The translations under genes and the position numbers were made by a program. This document shows positions 29,208 to 36,821 of a stretch of 64,000 bases of DNA, in pieces. This DNA is from Actinomycetospora soli (GTDB lineage: Bacteria > Actinomycetota > Actinomycetes > Mycobacteriales > Pseudonocardiaceae): the NCBI RefSeq assembly GCF_021026295.1, contig NZ_JAJNDA010000016.1:1-64000 (forward strand), in the 5' to 3' direction. The notes beneath the pieces were generated by a model. The model made no database searches. It had not been told where the DNA came from and saw only the letters and a list, made by a program, of their open reading frames with translations. Numbering within the stretch: the first letter of the stretch is position 1; each line of letters opens with the position of its first letter.

Positions 29208-30473
29208 TCAGGCCCCCGGCATCGTCGCGTTCGGTGCGGGCACGGTGCGGCTCATGAGCGACCGGGCGAGCTCGAGCACGAGGTCGCGCTCGTAGACCAC
29301 CGCGTACTGGTACTCGCCCCCGACGGTCTCCCGCGCGACGAGCGCGGCGGACACGTGCGGGCCGACGACGATGACGTCCCACTCGGCGCGCAGCGGGTCG
29401 CCCTCACCGAGGTCGGCCCCGCGGACACCGGGCAGGGGCTCCGGCCCGGCGCCGAGCAGCGCGACGAGGCTGGTCTCGCGGGCCGCCTGGGCGTAGCGCT
29501 CGCCACGGGCCCCGCTGAAGGCGCCGCGGGGGCCGACGGTGGCGAGGGTGACGGTCGGGCCCTCCGCGGTGAGCGCGCGGCGTTCGAGCAGCTCGGCGGC
29601 GAGGGAGACCTCGGCGAACCCGCCGTGGCGCATCGGGCGGCTACGGGACACCGTGGCGAACGGACTGCGCCGGGTCGGTCCCTCCGGCGCCCGCGCGAGC
29701 GGGGCGCTCACCGGGAGGATGCGGCGCGGGTCGGGGCCGAGCAGGCCCGGCCGCCCGTAGTACCAGCCCTGGCCGAGGGTGGCGCCCAGCGCGCGGGCGG
29801 TGCGCTCGTGCGCGGCGGTCTCGATGCCCTCGGCGAGCACGATCGCGTCGTTCTGCTCGGCGTAGGCGAAGACCGCGGTGGCGATCCGTGCGGCGTCGTC
29901 GTCGTGCGGCTCCTGGATCAGCCGCTGGTCGAGCTTCACGACCTCGGGGCGCAGGAACGGCATGAGCGCGAGCGAGCTGGGGTGGCTCCCGACGTCGTCG
30001 AGCGCGATCGCGATCCCGACGTGGCGCAGCCGCGTCGCGAACCACTGCACGCGGGCCGGGTCGGCGGTGAGCGCGCGCTCGGTGAACTCCATGACGAGCC
30101 GGCCGCCGCGGGCCGCGAACTCCTGCGCCACGGCGGGCGGCGGTCCGATCGGGATGCCGTCGGGCTCGACGTTGAGGAACAGCGTGGTCGGCCCGTCGTC
30201 GCCGGCCGCGAGCGTCGCCTCGAGGGCACGGATGCGGCAGAGCTCGTCGAGCTCCGCGAGCCGCCCGTCGGAGCGGGCCCGCTCGAAGAGCTGCTCGGGC
30301 CGGGCGAGCAACCCGGCGGGGCCGCGCGTCAGCGCCTCGTGCGCGATCACGCCGCCGGTCGCGAGATCGACGATCGGCTGGAACGCGGTGGTGAGCGAGT
30401 CCATGGCGCCGGTGAGCTCGTCGCCCGCCTCGACGGCGGCCCGGGGTCCGCTGACCCGCCAGATGTCGGTCAC
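29208..30473 (-). CDS. EAL-DICT protein 1 (c-di-GMP phosphodiesterase-like)
   Basis: 421-residue cytoplasmic protein. An EAL domain occupies about residues 25-255, with EALTR (46-50), FLNVEP, MEFTE, ALDDVGSH, VVKLD and VLAEGIE. The loop-6 motif is DDVGSHPSS rather than DDFGTGYSS, so activity may be reduced. A DICT-type sensory domain follows (about 275-400, with LRAEWDVIVVGPHVSAALVA). GTG start. It is a tandem paralogue of the next gene upstream, with matching promoter elements 45-60 bases before each start. No GGDEF domain or membrane segment is present. Confidence 0.85.
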   Translation of the reverse strand: MTDIWRVSGPRAAVEAGDELTGAMDSLTTAFQPIVDLATGGVIAHEALTRGPAGLLARPEQLFERARSDGRLAELDELCRIRALEATLAAGDDGPTTLFLNVEPDGIPIGPPPAVAQEFAARGGRLVMEFTERALTADPARVQWFATRLRHVGIAIALDDVGSHPSSLALMPFLRPEVVKLDQRLIQEPHDDDAARIATAVFAYAEQNDAIVLAEGIETAAHERTARALGATLGQGWYYGRPGLLGPDPRRILPVSAPLARAPEGPTRRSPFATVSRSRPMRHGGFAEVSLAAELLERRALTAEGPTVTLATVGPRGAFSGARGERYAQAARETSLVALLGAGPEPLPGVRGADLGEGDPLRAEWDVIVVGPHVSAALVARETVGGEYQYAVVYERDLVLELARSLMSRTVPAPNATMPGA

Positions 30474-30518
30474 GGGTCACCCCTTCCAGCCACGTCGCGC
30501 CTGCACTCCGTGGACCGG

Positions 30519-30537
30519 ACGGTACCCGGATGATCCG
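30519..30537 (-). promoter_or_regulatory. Promoter/operator of EAL-DICT gene 1
   Basis: The perfect palindrome CGGATGATCCG (30527-30537) lies directly before a TACCGT -10 (rc 30519-30524), about 50 bases before the start. The same arrangement precedes the paralogue at 31918-31937. The palindrome would sit in the -35/-10 spacer, an operator position. Confidence 0.5.
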
Positions 30538-30543
30538 ATGGAG

Positions 30544-31881
30544 CTAGCGCCCCGCCCCGGAAGCGACCCGGATGGATGACAACGGCGACGCTGAGGTCTC
30601 GTCGGCCGCCGGACGGGGGACGGCCCGGGCCATCAGGGAGCGGGCGATCTCGAGGACCAGGGGCCGGTCGTGGGTGAGGACGTAGTCGAACGGGCGGGTC
30701 GGATCGGCGGGGTCCGCGTCCGGCTCGAGGTCGCGGGCGACCAGCGCGGCGGCGAAGTGGGGCCCGACCACCGCCACGTCCCACTCCCCCTGCACCGGGT
30801 CGTCGGCGTCGAGGTCGGCGCCGCGGACCCCCGGCTCCGGCTCGGGGTCGAGGCCGCGTCCGAGGACCCCGACGAACGCGGCCGCGGCGGCGAGCGCCCG
30901 GTAGCGGCGCCGCGATGCGGGGGTGAGGTTCACGGCGTCCTCGTAGGCGGCCAGGACGACGGCGAGCTCGCCCTGGTCCGCGGCCTGCCGCTCCAGGTGC
31001 CGGCTGACCGCGACCAGCAACGCCTTCGACGCGCGGCGGGGCGTCCCGTCGCGGGCGGCGGTGGCGAACGGACTGCGCACGACGCCGCCCGCGACGGGAC
31101 GGCGCAGGACGGGCGGGCGCCAGGGGGCGGCGAGGTCGCCGAGGTGCTCCGCCCCGGCCGGGCGCCCGACGTGCCAGCCCTGCACGAGCGTGGCGCCGAG
31201 GCCCCGGGCCGCGGCGAGGTGCTCGGGGGTCTCGACGCCCTCGGCGAGGACCACGGCGTCGGCCTGCTCGGCGTAGGCGGCGACGGCCGACATGATCTCG
31301 GCGACCTCTCCCGGGTCGCGTCCCTGCACCAGGGACAGGTCGAGCTTGACGACCTCGGGACGCAGGAACGGCATGAGGGCGAGCGAGGCCGGCACCGCCC
31401 CGACGTCGTCGAGGGCCACCCGCAGCCCGTGGGCACGGGCCTGCTCGGCGAAGGCGAGCAGCCGGGCGGGGTCGGCGGTCAGGTCGCGCTCGGTCAGCTC
31501 GACGACGACCCGGACGCCCCGCTCGAGCAGGGTGGCGACCGCCGGGACGGGATGCACGGCGGTCGGCACCGCGAGCGGCTCGACGTTGACGAACAGCCCG
31601 AGCGGCCCGGTCAGCCCGGCGTCGGCGGCGACCTCGACCGCCCGGCGGCGGCACAGGTCGTCCAGCTCGGCGAGGCGACCGCAGGCGCGGGCGACGGCGA
31701 AGAGGCGGTCGGGCCGCTCGAGGGGGCCGCCGGCCGGTCCGCGGGCGAGCGCCTCGACGCCGACCACGGCGCCGGAGGCGGCGTCGGCGACCGGCTGGAA
31801 CACGGGGACCACCGCGCGGTGGCGCAGCAGGTGGCTCAGCGCCGCCCGCTCGGTCGGGGTCGCGCCCGGGTCGTGGGACAC
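30544..31881 (-). CDS. EAL-DICT protein 2 (c-di-GMP phosphodiesterase-like)
   Basis: 445-residue paralogue of the downstream gene. EAL domain about 25-260: VEALARGPAG, LFVNVEP, VELTERDL, ALDDVGAVPASLALMPF, VVKLDLSL, VLAEGVETPEH. A DICT-like domain covers about 300-420 (QGEWDVAVVGPHFAAALVA). GTG 31881 (VSHDPGATP) is preferred over a longer upstream frame, because a GGGGAG lies nearby and the promoter/operator element would otherwise be inside the gene. Loop 6 is again degenerate (DDVGAV). A 70-base gap with its own promoter separates it from gene 1. Confidence 0.85.
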   Translation of the reverse strand: MSHDPGATPTERAALSHLLRHRAVVPVFQPVADAASGAVVGVEALARGPAGGPLERPDRLFAVARACGRLAELDDLCRRRAVEVAADAGLTGPLGLFVNVEPLAVPTAVHPVPAVATLLERGVRVVVELTERDLTADPARLLAFAEQARAHGLRVALDDVGAVPASLALMPFLRPEVVKLDLSLVQGRDPGEVAEIMSAVAAYAEQADAVVLAEGVETPEHLAAARGLGATLVQGWHVGRPAGAEHLGDLAAPWRPPVLRRPVAGGVVRSPFATAARDGTPRRASKALLVAVSRHLERQAADQGELAVVLAAYEDAVNLTPASRRRYRALAAAAAFVGVLGRGLDPEPEPGVRGADLDADDPVQGEWDVAVVGPHFAAALVARDLEPDADPADPTRPFDYVLTHDRPLVLEIARSLMARAVPRPAADETSASPLSSIRVASGAGR

Positions 31882-31917
31882 CCGCGCTCCCCTCCCCCGG
31901 CGACACGAGCGCCACCG

Positions 31918-31937
31918 ACCGTACGCCGGATGATCCG
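31918..31937 (-). promoter_or_regulatory. Promoter/operator of EAL-DICT gene 2
   Basis: CGGATGATCCG (31927-31937) followed by a TACGGT -10 (rc 31918-31923), about 45 bases before the start. It matches the element in front of the paralogue, with one more base between the two parts. Confidence 0.5.
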
Positions 31938-32033
31938 AAAGGGCGACGCCTGCGGACCCGACGTCCCCGACGGCGGTCACGCGCCGAGCACGCCCTCTCC
32001 GGCGACCGACCCGTGGGCCACAATGGGCGAGGT

Positions 32034-32435
32034 ATGGACGGGACGACGCGCGTGGACCGCTGGCTGTGGGCGGTGCGGCTGAGCAAGACCCGGGCGGACG
32101 CGGCGACCGCGTGCCGCGGCGGGCACGTGCGGGTCAACGACAAGCCGGCGAAACCGTCCACCCCGGTGCGCCCTGGCGACACCGTGCGCACCCGCCTCTA
32201 CGACATCCCCCGCATCGTCGAGGTCGGCACGGTCATCGAGAAGCGCGTCGGGGCCCCGGTCGCCGTGACCTGCTACGTCGACCACACGCCGCCCCCGCCG
32301 CCGAAGGAGTCCGTGCTCCCCGTGGCGCAGCGCGAGCGCGGCGCCGGTCGCCCGACCAAGCGCGACCGACGCCGGATGGAGGCCTTCGAGCAGGCCTCGC
32401 TGCTGCACACCGTGGAGCACGAGCTCGAGGACTGA
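32034..32435 (+). CDS. S4-domain RNA-binding protein (Hsp15-like)
   Basis: 133-residue protein with an N-terminal S4 domain: RVDRWLWAVRLSKTRADAAT then GGHVRVNDKPAKPSTPVRPGD. It resembles heat-shock protein 15, which rescues stalled 50S subunits carrying nascent-chain tRNA. The basic C-terminus (RGAGRPTKRDRRRMEAFEQA) is typical of actinobacterial members. ATG 32034 is used; a GTG at 32013 is an alternative. A CACAAT lies 9 bases before the ATG. Convergent with the GH12 gene, 6 bases between stops. Confidence 0.88.
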   Translation: MDGTTRVDRWLWAVRLSKTRADAATACRGGHVRVNDKPAKPSTPVRPGDTVRTRLYDIPRIVEVGTVIEKRVGAPVAVTCYVDHTPPPPPKESVLPVAQRERGAGRPTKRDRRRMEAFEQASLLHTVEHELED

Positions 32436-32441
32436 GGTCCC

Positions 32442-33653
32442 CTACTGCCCGTTGCGGGTCAGCGAGTAGGACGTCGTCTCCAGGCCGTCGCCGCCGATCC
32501 ACGGCTCGAACCCGGCCTGCACGCTCGTGAGGTACCAGCCCTCCTTGGCCTGCCCCCGCTTCTGCGCGTCGGCCACGAAGCCCGTGATGTTCAGGTCCTT
32601 GACCTCGGTGGTCTGCTGCTGGCGGACGTAGGAGATGGTCGGCAGGTCGGCCTTGCCGAGCCACACGTCGTAGCCGACGCCGTCGAGCGTGGCCGTGCCG
32701 ACCTTGTTGCCGATGGGCTGGACCCGGTCGGTGTGCTTGAGCCAGATCATCAGCTCCAGGCCCGTGGGGCGGCCGTCCTTGCGGGCGGTCGGGTCGAGCC
32801 AGATGTCGTAGGCGACGTTGTAGTCCCCGGACGACGGGGTCTTCACCGACCACGACGACCGCAGGTCCCCGAGGTCGGAGATCGGCCGCGGGAACGGCGT
32901 GCCCTTGGTGCAGTTGCCGTAGTTGCAGCCGAGGACGATCGACGGGTACGACGCCGGGCCGCTGTTGTTGCGGTGCTTGGCCTCGACCCGGAAGGCGGCG
33001 CTCGCCCCGGTCGGTCCGGCGCTCGGGCCGTCGAAGGCGACGATGCACTGCGGGGTGCTCGCGCCCCACAGCGAGTTCTGCACCTCGTAGCGACCGCCCG
33101 CGACCGGCGTCGACCCGAACTTCTCGCAGACCTTCTTCTCCGCACGGCCCGCCGAGGCGGCCGCGGTCGTGGCGCTCGGGGCCGTGGTGGTGGTGGTCGT
33201 CGGACCGTCCGGCGCGTCCGAGGCCTCCGGTGCGTCCGGCTCGGAGGTCGGCTCCGGCGTCGTCGACTCCGTGGCCTCCGGGGTCTCCGGGGTCTCCGGG
33301 GTCTCCGGGGTCTCCGGGGTCTCCGGGGTCTCCGGGGTCTCCGCCGGGCTCGCCGGCGTGAGGGTGCTCGTGGTCGGGGTGCCCGGCACGTCGGTCGTGG
33401 CCACGGCGGCCGGGACCAGGTCGACGGTCGCGGCGGCGGCCCCGTGCGGCAGGCCGGTCAGGACGGCCAGCGCGACGAGGGCCACTCCCCCGGCGAGCGT
33501 GCGCGCCGCGTCGGCGCGGAACCCCGCCCGCCGCTCGTGGCGTGCCGCGACCGCGGACCGGGCACCGCGGCGGGCCGAGCCGGCCCGCCGGTGCCGCCCG
33601 ACCCGCCGTCGGGCCTTCGGCGTCTCGCTCGCCGTCGATGACCGACCGTTCAT
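32442..33653 (-). CDS. Secreted glycoside hydrolase family 12-like protein 1
   Basis: 403 residues. A very basic N-terminal stretch (about 1-50) precedes a hydrophobic segment (LAGGVALVALAVLTGLP) and a likely AAA cleavage site. Then follows a Thr/Pro/Glu linker with seven ETP repeats (about 105-130). The GH12 domain (about 170-403) shows EVQNSLWGASTPQC, SYPSIVLGCNYGNCT and DLRSSWSV. The nucleophile region is LELMIWL, and AGFEPWIGG carries the likely acid/base Glu. Expected to act on beta-1,4-glucan outside the cell. ATG with GGGGAGGAC about 13 bases upstream. The catalytic domain is about half identical by eye to the neighbouring gene. Confidence 0.85.
   Translation of the reverse strand: MNGRSSTASETPKARRRVGRHRRAGSARRGARSAVAARHERRAGFRADAARTLAGGVALVALAVLTGLPHGAAAATVDLVPAAVATTDVPGTPTTSTLTPASPAETPETPETPETPETPETPETPEATESTTPEPTSEPDAPEASDAPDGPTTTTTTAPSATTAAASAGRAEKKVCEKFGSTPVAGGRYEVQNSLWGASTPQCIVAFDGPSAGPTGASAAFRVEAKHRNNSGPASYPSIVLGCNYGNCTKGTPFPRPISDLGDLRSSWSVKTPSSGDYNVAYDIWLDPTARKDGRPTGLELMIWLKHTDRVQPIGNKVGTATLDGVGYDVWLGKADLPTISYVRQQQTTEVKDLNITGFVADAQKRGQAKEGWYLTSVQAGFEPWIGGDGLETTSYSLTRNGQ
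33275..33345. repeat. 9-bp coding minisatellite (ETP repeats)
   Basis: Seven near-perfect tandem copies of a nine-base unit (GGTCTCCGG on the plus strand) encode the ETP repeats in the linker of the GH12 protein. Such arrays can vary in copy number between strains. Confidence 0.85.
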
Positions 33654-33690
33654 CCGCGCCGTCCTCCCCGTTGGACCGTTCAGCGCGCAG

Positions 33691-33720
33691 AAACGTACGT
33701 TCGGCGCAGTGAGCTGCGCC
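33691..33720. promoter_or_regulatory. Palindromes upstream of GH12 gene 1
   Basis: Two adjacent dyads lie 38-67 bases before the GH12 start. GAAC-GTAC-GTTT (rc 33691-33702) resembles an actinobacterial LexA half-site pair. GGCGCAG-TGAG-CTGCGCC (33703-33720) is a perfect 7-base inverted repeat. The second may be an operator for GH12 gene 1 or part of the terminator of GH12 gene 2. Confidence 0.4.
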
Positions 33721-33778
33721 AGACGGCGTCAGTCGTTCGAGGTGTAACGAGGAGCCTTCACACCCACTCGGGTGACGA

Positions 33779-34723
33779 TCAGACCCCGTTGCGCGTGGCG
33801 TTGAAGGCGTCCGTGGACAGCCCGGTACCGCCGACCCAGGGCTCGAAGCCGGCCTGGAGGTTCGTCAGGTACCAGCCGGGCTGCACGACGCCCTGCCGCT
33901 GGGCGTCGCGGACGAAGTCGGTGATGGGCAGGTCGAGCACCTGGCGGACCGACTGCTGACGCACGTAGGAGATGACCGGCACGCCGTTGTTCGCCCCGGT
34001 CCAGACGTCCCACGCGGCGCCGCCCAGCGTCACCGTGCCCCGCTTCGAGCCGATCGGGTCGATGCCGCCCGCGCGGATCGTCCAGATCATGAGCTCGGCG
34101 CCGGTGTTGTCGCCGTCGCGGCGCGGTGTCGGGTCGAGCCAGATGTCGTAGGCGGCGTTGTAGCGGCCGCGGTCGGGCACCGTGACCGACCAGCTCGACC
34201 GCACGTCGCCGAGGTCGGCGAGCGGCCGCGGGAACGGCGTGCCGCGCGTGCAGGTGCCGTGGTTGCAGCCCCACACGATGCTCGGGTAGGCCGCCGGGCC
34301 GGAGTCCTTCGCGTGGTTCGCCTGCACCGCGAACCCGGTGTCGAAGGCGGTGGTGCACTGCGGGGTGTCCGCGCCCCACGCGTTGTTCTGGACCTCGAAG
34401 CGACCGCCCGCGACGGGGGCCGAGCGGAACTTCTCGCAGATGCGGGGCCCGGTGCGGTTCCCGATCGCCGACAACGGCGCGAGCAGCCGCGGGACGGCCG
34501 GGGCCGCCTCCGGCAGGGCAGGCAGGGGCGCCGGGAGCGGCGCGGCGCCCGCGAGGGGCTGCGACCCGGCGTCGGCGGCGCGGTCGACCGTGATCGGCGG
34601 GACCGTCTCCTGCGGACCGGCGCAGGCCGTGAGCAGGGCCAGGAGCGCGGCGACGGCGAGCACCGGGAGACGACGGGACCGGCCACGCGGCGCAGCGGAG
34701 CCGACTCCTCGGGACTGACCCAC
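33779..34723 (-). CDS. GH12-like lipoprotein 2
   Basis: 314 residues. Signal peptide with RGRSRRLPVLAVAALLAL and a lipobox ending LTAC, so the mature protein is probably anchored by a lipidated Cys. An Ala/Pro linker is followed by a GH12 domain (about 110-314): FEVQNNAWGADTPQC, YPSIVWGCNHGTCT, AELMIWTIRAGG and QAGFEPWVGG, both catalytic Glu positions kept. GTG 34723 is fixed by TAGCCT seven bases upstream (leaderless). That -10 overlaps the TAG stop of the upstream amine oxidase gene. Tandem paralogue of the next gene. Confidence 0.85.
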   Translation of the reverse strand: MGQSRGVGSAAPRGRSRRLPVLAVAALLALLTACAGPQETVPPITVDRAADAGSQPLAGAAPLPAPLPALPEAAPAVPRLLAPLSAIGNRTGPRICEKFRSAPVAGGRFEVQNNAWGADTPQCTTAFDTGFAVQANHAKDSGPAAYPSIVWGCNHGTCTRGTPFPRPLADLGDVRSSWSVTVPDRGRYNAAYDIWLDPTPRRDGDNTGAELMIWTIRAGGIDPIGSKRGTVTLGGAAWDVWTGANNGVPVISYVRQQSVRQVLDLPITDFVRDAQRQGVVQPGWYLTNLQAGFEPWVGGTGLSTDAFNATRNGV

Positions 34724-34733
34724 ACGGGGGAGG

Positions 34734-35837
34734 CTAGAGCAGGCGGTCCGGGTGGTACGCAGCGGGCTCGACGCCGTGTCGTCGCAGGTCAGCGGGCACG
34801 TCACGGCCCAGCAGGACGGCCGCGGCGAGCGCCGCCGCGGCGGGCGCGGTCTCGATCCCCGAGCCGCCCTGACCGGCCACGACCGCGAGCCCGGGCGCCC
34901 GCTCCCCCACGACGAGCGTGCGGTCGGGCGCGAACGTCCGCTGCCCCGCCCGGCTGGTGACGACCGACCGGAGCCCGAGGGTGGTCACGGCGTCGACGCG
35001 CTCGAGGGCCAGCGCCACGTCGAGCTCGTCGGGCCGGGCGTCGCCCGGCTCCTGCGGCGTCTCCTCGGAGGGGCTGATCAGCAGGCCCGCCGCCTCCGGC
35101 TTGGCGTACCAGGCGTCCGCGGCGCTCACCGCGAACGGGTCGTCGGGGCGCACCTGCGCCCGCACGATCGCGATCGTGCGCCGGTAGGCCTGCAGTCCCA
35201 GCGGAGCCGCGCCCGCGAGGACCAGGAGCCGGTCGGTCCACGCCCCGGCGGCGAGGACGACGAGGTCGGTGTCGATCCCGCCGTCGGGGACCTCCAGGTG
35301 CCACCCGGTGCCGGTCGGGGCCATCCCGACGACGGGTGCGCTCGTCCGGATCGTGCCGCCCGCGGCCCGGAAGCGGGCGCGGTAGTGCTGGAGCAGGCCG
35401 GACGGGTCCGCGTCGTGGGCGTCCTCGACGATGCCCGCGGCGCGCACCGCGTCCGGTCGCAGCGCCGGCCACCGGCGGACGGCCTCCGTCGGGGTCAGCT
35501 CGTCGACGGGGTCGAGCGGGAGGATCTCGTCGCGGAGCACCCGCTCCTCGTCCGCGGTGGTGGCGACGTGCAGGACCGGGCGCGGGCGCAGGAACGGGTG
35601 GCCCGCCTCGGCCGCGAGCGCGTCGAACCGGTCGCGGCTCGCGGCCACGAGCGCCCGCATCGGCCCGGACCCGTGCCCGGGGATGTAGCTCGCCGCGGAC
35701 CGGCCGGTGGTGTGCCGAGCGAGCTCGGGCTCGGCCTCGAGCAGCACCGGGCGCTCGACGCCGAGGGCGGCCAGCTCGGCCGCCACCGACACGCCACCGA
35801 TCCCGCCGCCGACGATCACGACACCCGCGGTGCTCAC
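34734..35837 (-). CDS. FAD-dependent amine/D-amino-acid oxidase-like protein
   Basis: 367-residue DAO-superfamily flavoprotein (glycine oxidase, D-amino-acid dehydrogenase type). FAD motif GVVIVGGGIGGVSVAAELAA at residue 5; the C-terminus has RAGQRTFAPDRTLVVGE and VVAGQGGSGIETAPA. The GTG start overlaps the nadC stop (GTGA), so it is co-translated with nadABC. The substrate is unknown; the context suggests an amino acid related to aspartate or to NAD metabolism, which is inference. The usual nad operon of actinobacteria ends at nadC. Confidence 0.85.
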   Translation of the reverse strand: MSTAGVVIVGGGIGGVSVAAELAALGVERPVLLEAEPELARHTTGRSAASYIPGHGSGPMRALVAASRDRFDALAAEAGHPFLRPRPVLHVATTADEERVLRDEILPLDPVDELTPTEAVRRWPALRPDAVRAAGIVEDAHDADPSGLLQHYRARFRAAGGTIRTSAPVVGMAPTGTGWHLEVPDGGIDTDLVVLAAGAWTDRLLVLAGAAPLGLQAYRRTIAIVRAQVRPDDPFAVSAADAWYAKPEAAGLLISPSEETPQEPGDARPDELDVALALERVDAVTTLGLRSVVTSRAGQRTFAPDRTLVVGERAPGLAVVAGQGGSGIETAPAAAALAAAVLLGRDVPADLRRHGVEPAAYHPDRLL

Positions 35838-36739
35838 GTCCGCAGGTCCAGCCCCAGGTCCAGCGCCGGGGAGGAGTGCGTGAGCCCGCCGACGGCGAGG
35901 AAGTCCACCCCGGCCGCTCCGTAGGCGGCCGCGGTGTCGAGCGTCAGCCCGCCGGAGGCCTCGAGCCCGCAGCCCGGGGCCGCCGCGTCCCGCCGCCGGA
36001 CCGCCTCGGCGCACTCGTCCGCGGTGAAGTTGTCCAGCAGGATCAGCTCCAGGCCGAGCCCGAGCGCCTCGTCGAGCTGGTCGAACGAGTCGACCTCCAG
36101 CTCGCAGGGCAGCTCGGGCGCGGCGGCGCGCGCAGCCCGGACCGCGGCGGTGACCGACCCGGCCGCCGCGACGTGGTTGTCCTTGATCAGCAGGGCGTCG
36201 CCGAGGGACATCCGGTGGTTGACCCCGCCACCGGCGCGCACCGCGTACTTCTGCAGTGCACGCAGGCCCGGCACGGTCTTGCGGGTGTCGCGGATGCGGG
36301 CCCGCGTGCCGGCGACGGCGTCCACCCAGGCGCTGGTGGCGGTCGCGACGCCGGACAGCTGGCAGAGCAGGTTCAGTGCCGTCCGCTCGGCGGTCAGAAG
36401 CGTCGTCAGCGGTGCCCGCACCGCGAGCGCGACCTCACCGGCCGCGAGCCGCGACCCGTCGTCGCGCACGTCCAGGACCTCCAGGTCCGGGCCGCAGACC
36501 CGCTCGAGCACGCGGACCGCGACGCCGACGCCCGCGAGCGTGCCCGGAGGCCGCGTCCGGAACTCCCCGACCGCGACCGCCCCGGGCGGCACGCAGGCCG
36601 CCGTCGTGCGGTCCGGTCCGTCGCGGAGGTCCTCGTCGAGGGCGCGGTCGACGACGGCGTCGATCTCCGCGACGTCGAGCCCCTCGGGCAGCAGGACGGG
36701 CGTGGCGAGCGGAGCGACGGGTCCGGACGTTCGAGTCAT
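35834..36739 (-). CDS. nadC: Quinolinate phosphoribosyltransferase
   Basis: 301-residue enzyme that converts quinolinate and PRPP to nicotinate mononucleotide. Motifs: LNLLCQLSGVATAT, RDTRKTVPGLRALQKYAVRA, GGVNHRMSLGDALLIKDNH, then CELEVDSFDQLDEAL and ASGGLTLDTAAAY. ATG 36739 follows a strong GGAGGT five bases upstream. The 82-base gap from nadB contains the family A palindrome. Overlaps the amine oxidase gene. Confidence 0.97.
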   Translation of the reverse strand: MTRTSGPVAPLATPVLLPEGLDVAEIDAVVDRALDEDLRDGPDRTTAACVPPGAVAVGEFRTRPPGTLAGVGVAVRVLERVCGPDLEVLDVRDDGSRLAAGEVALAVRAPLTTLLTAERTALNLLCQLSGVATATSAWVDAVAGTRARIRDTRKTVPGLRALQKYAVRAGGGVNHRMSLGDALLIKDNHVAAAGSVTAAVRAARAAAPELPCELEVDSFDQLDEALGLGLELILLDNFTADECAEAVRRRDAAAPGCGLEASGGLTLDTAAAYGAAGVDFLAVGGLTHSSPALDLGLDLRT

Positions 36740-36760
36740 GCGACACCTCCGGTGGAGATC

Positions 36761-36807
36761 GTGAGGGGAGGATCCGAGCGCTCTTGTGGCACGAGGGCTC
36801 CCCTCAC
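36761..36807. repeat. Palindromic gene-end element, family A copy 2
   Basis: GTGAGGGGAG (36761-36770) pairs perfectly with CTCCCCTCAC (36798-36807), and the inner sequence (CGAGCGCTCT then GGCACGAG) is nearly the same as in the copy at 17868-17920. Here it lies inside an operon, between nadB and nadC, where it could cause partial termination or set nadC levels. Confidence 0.7.
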
Positions 36808-36821
36808 GCCGGGGGAGGGCC

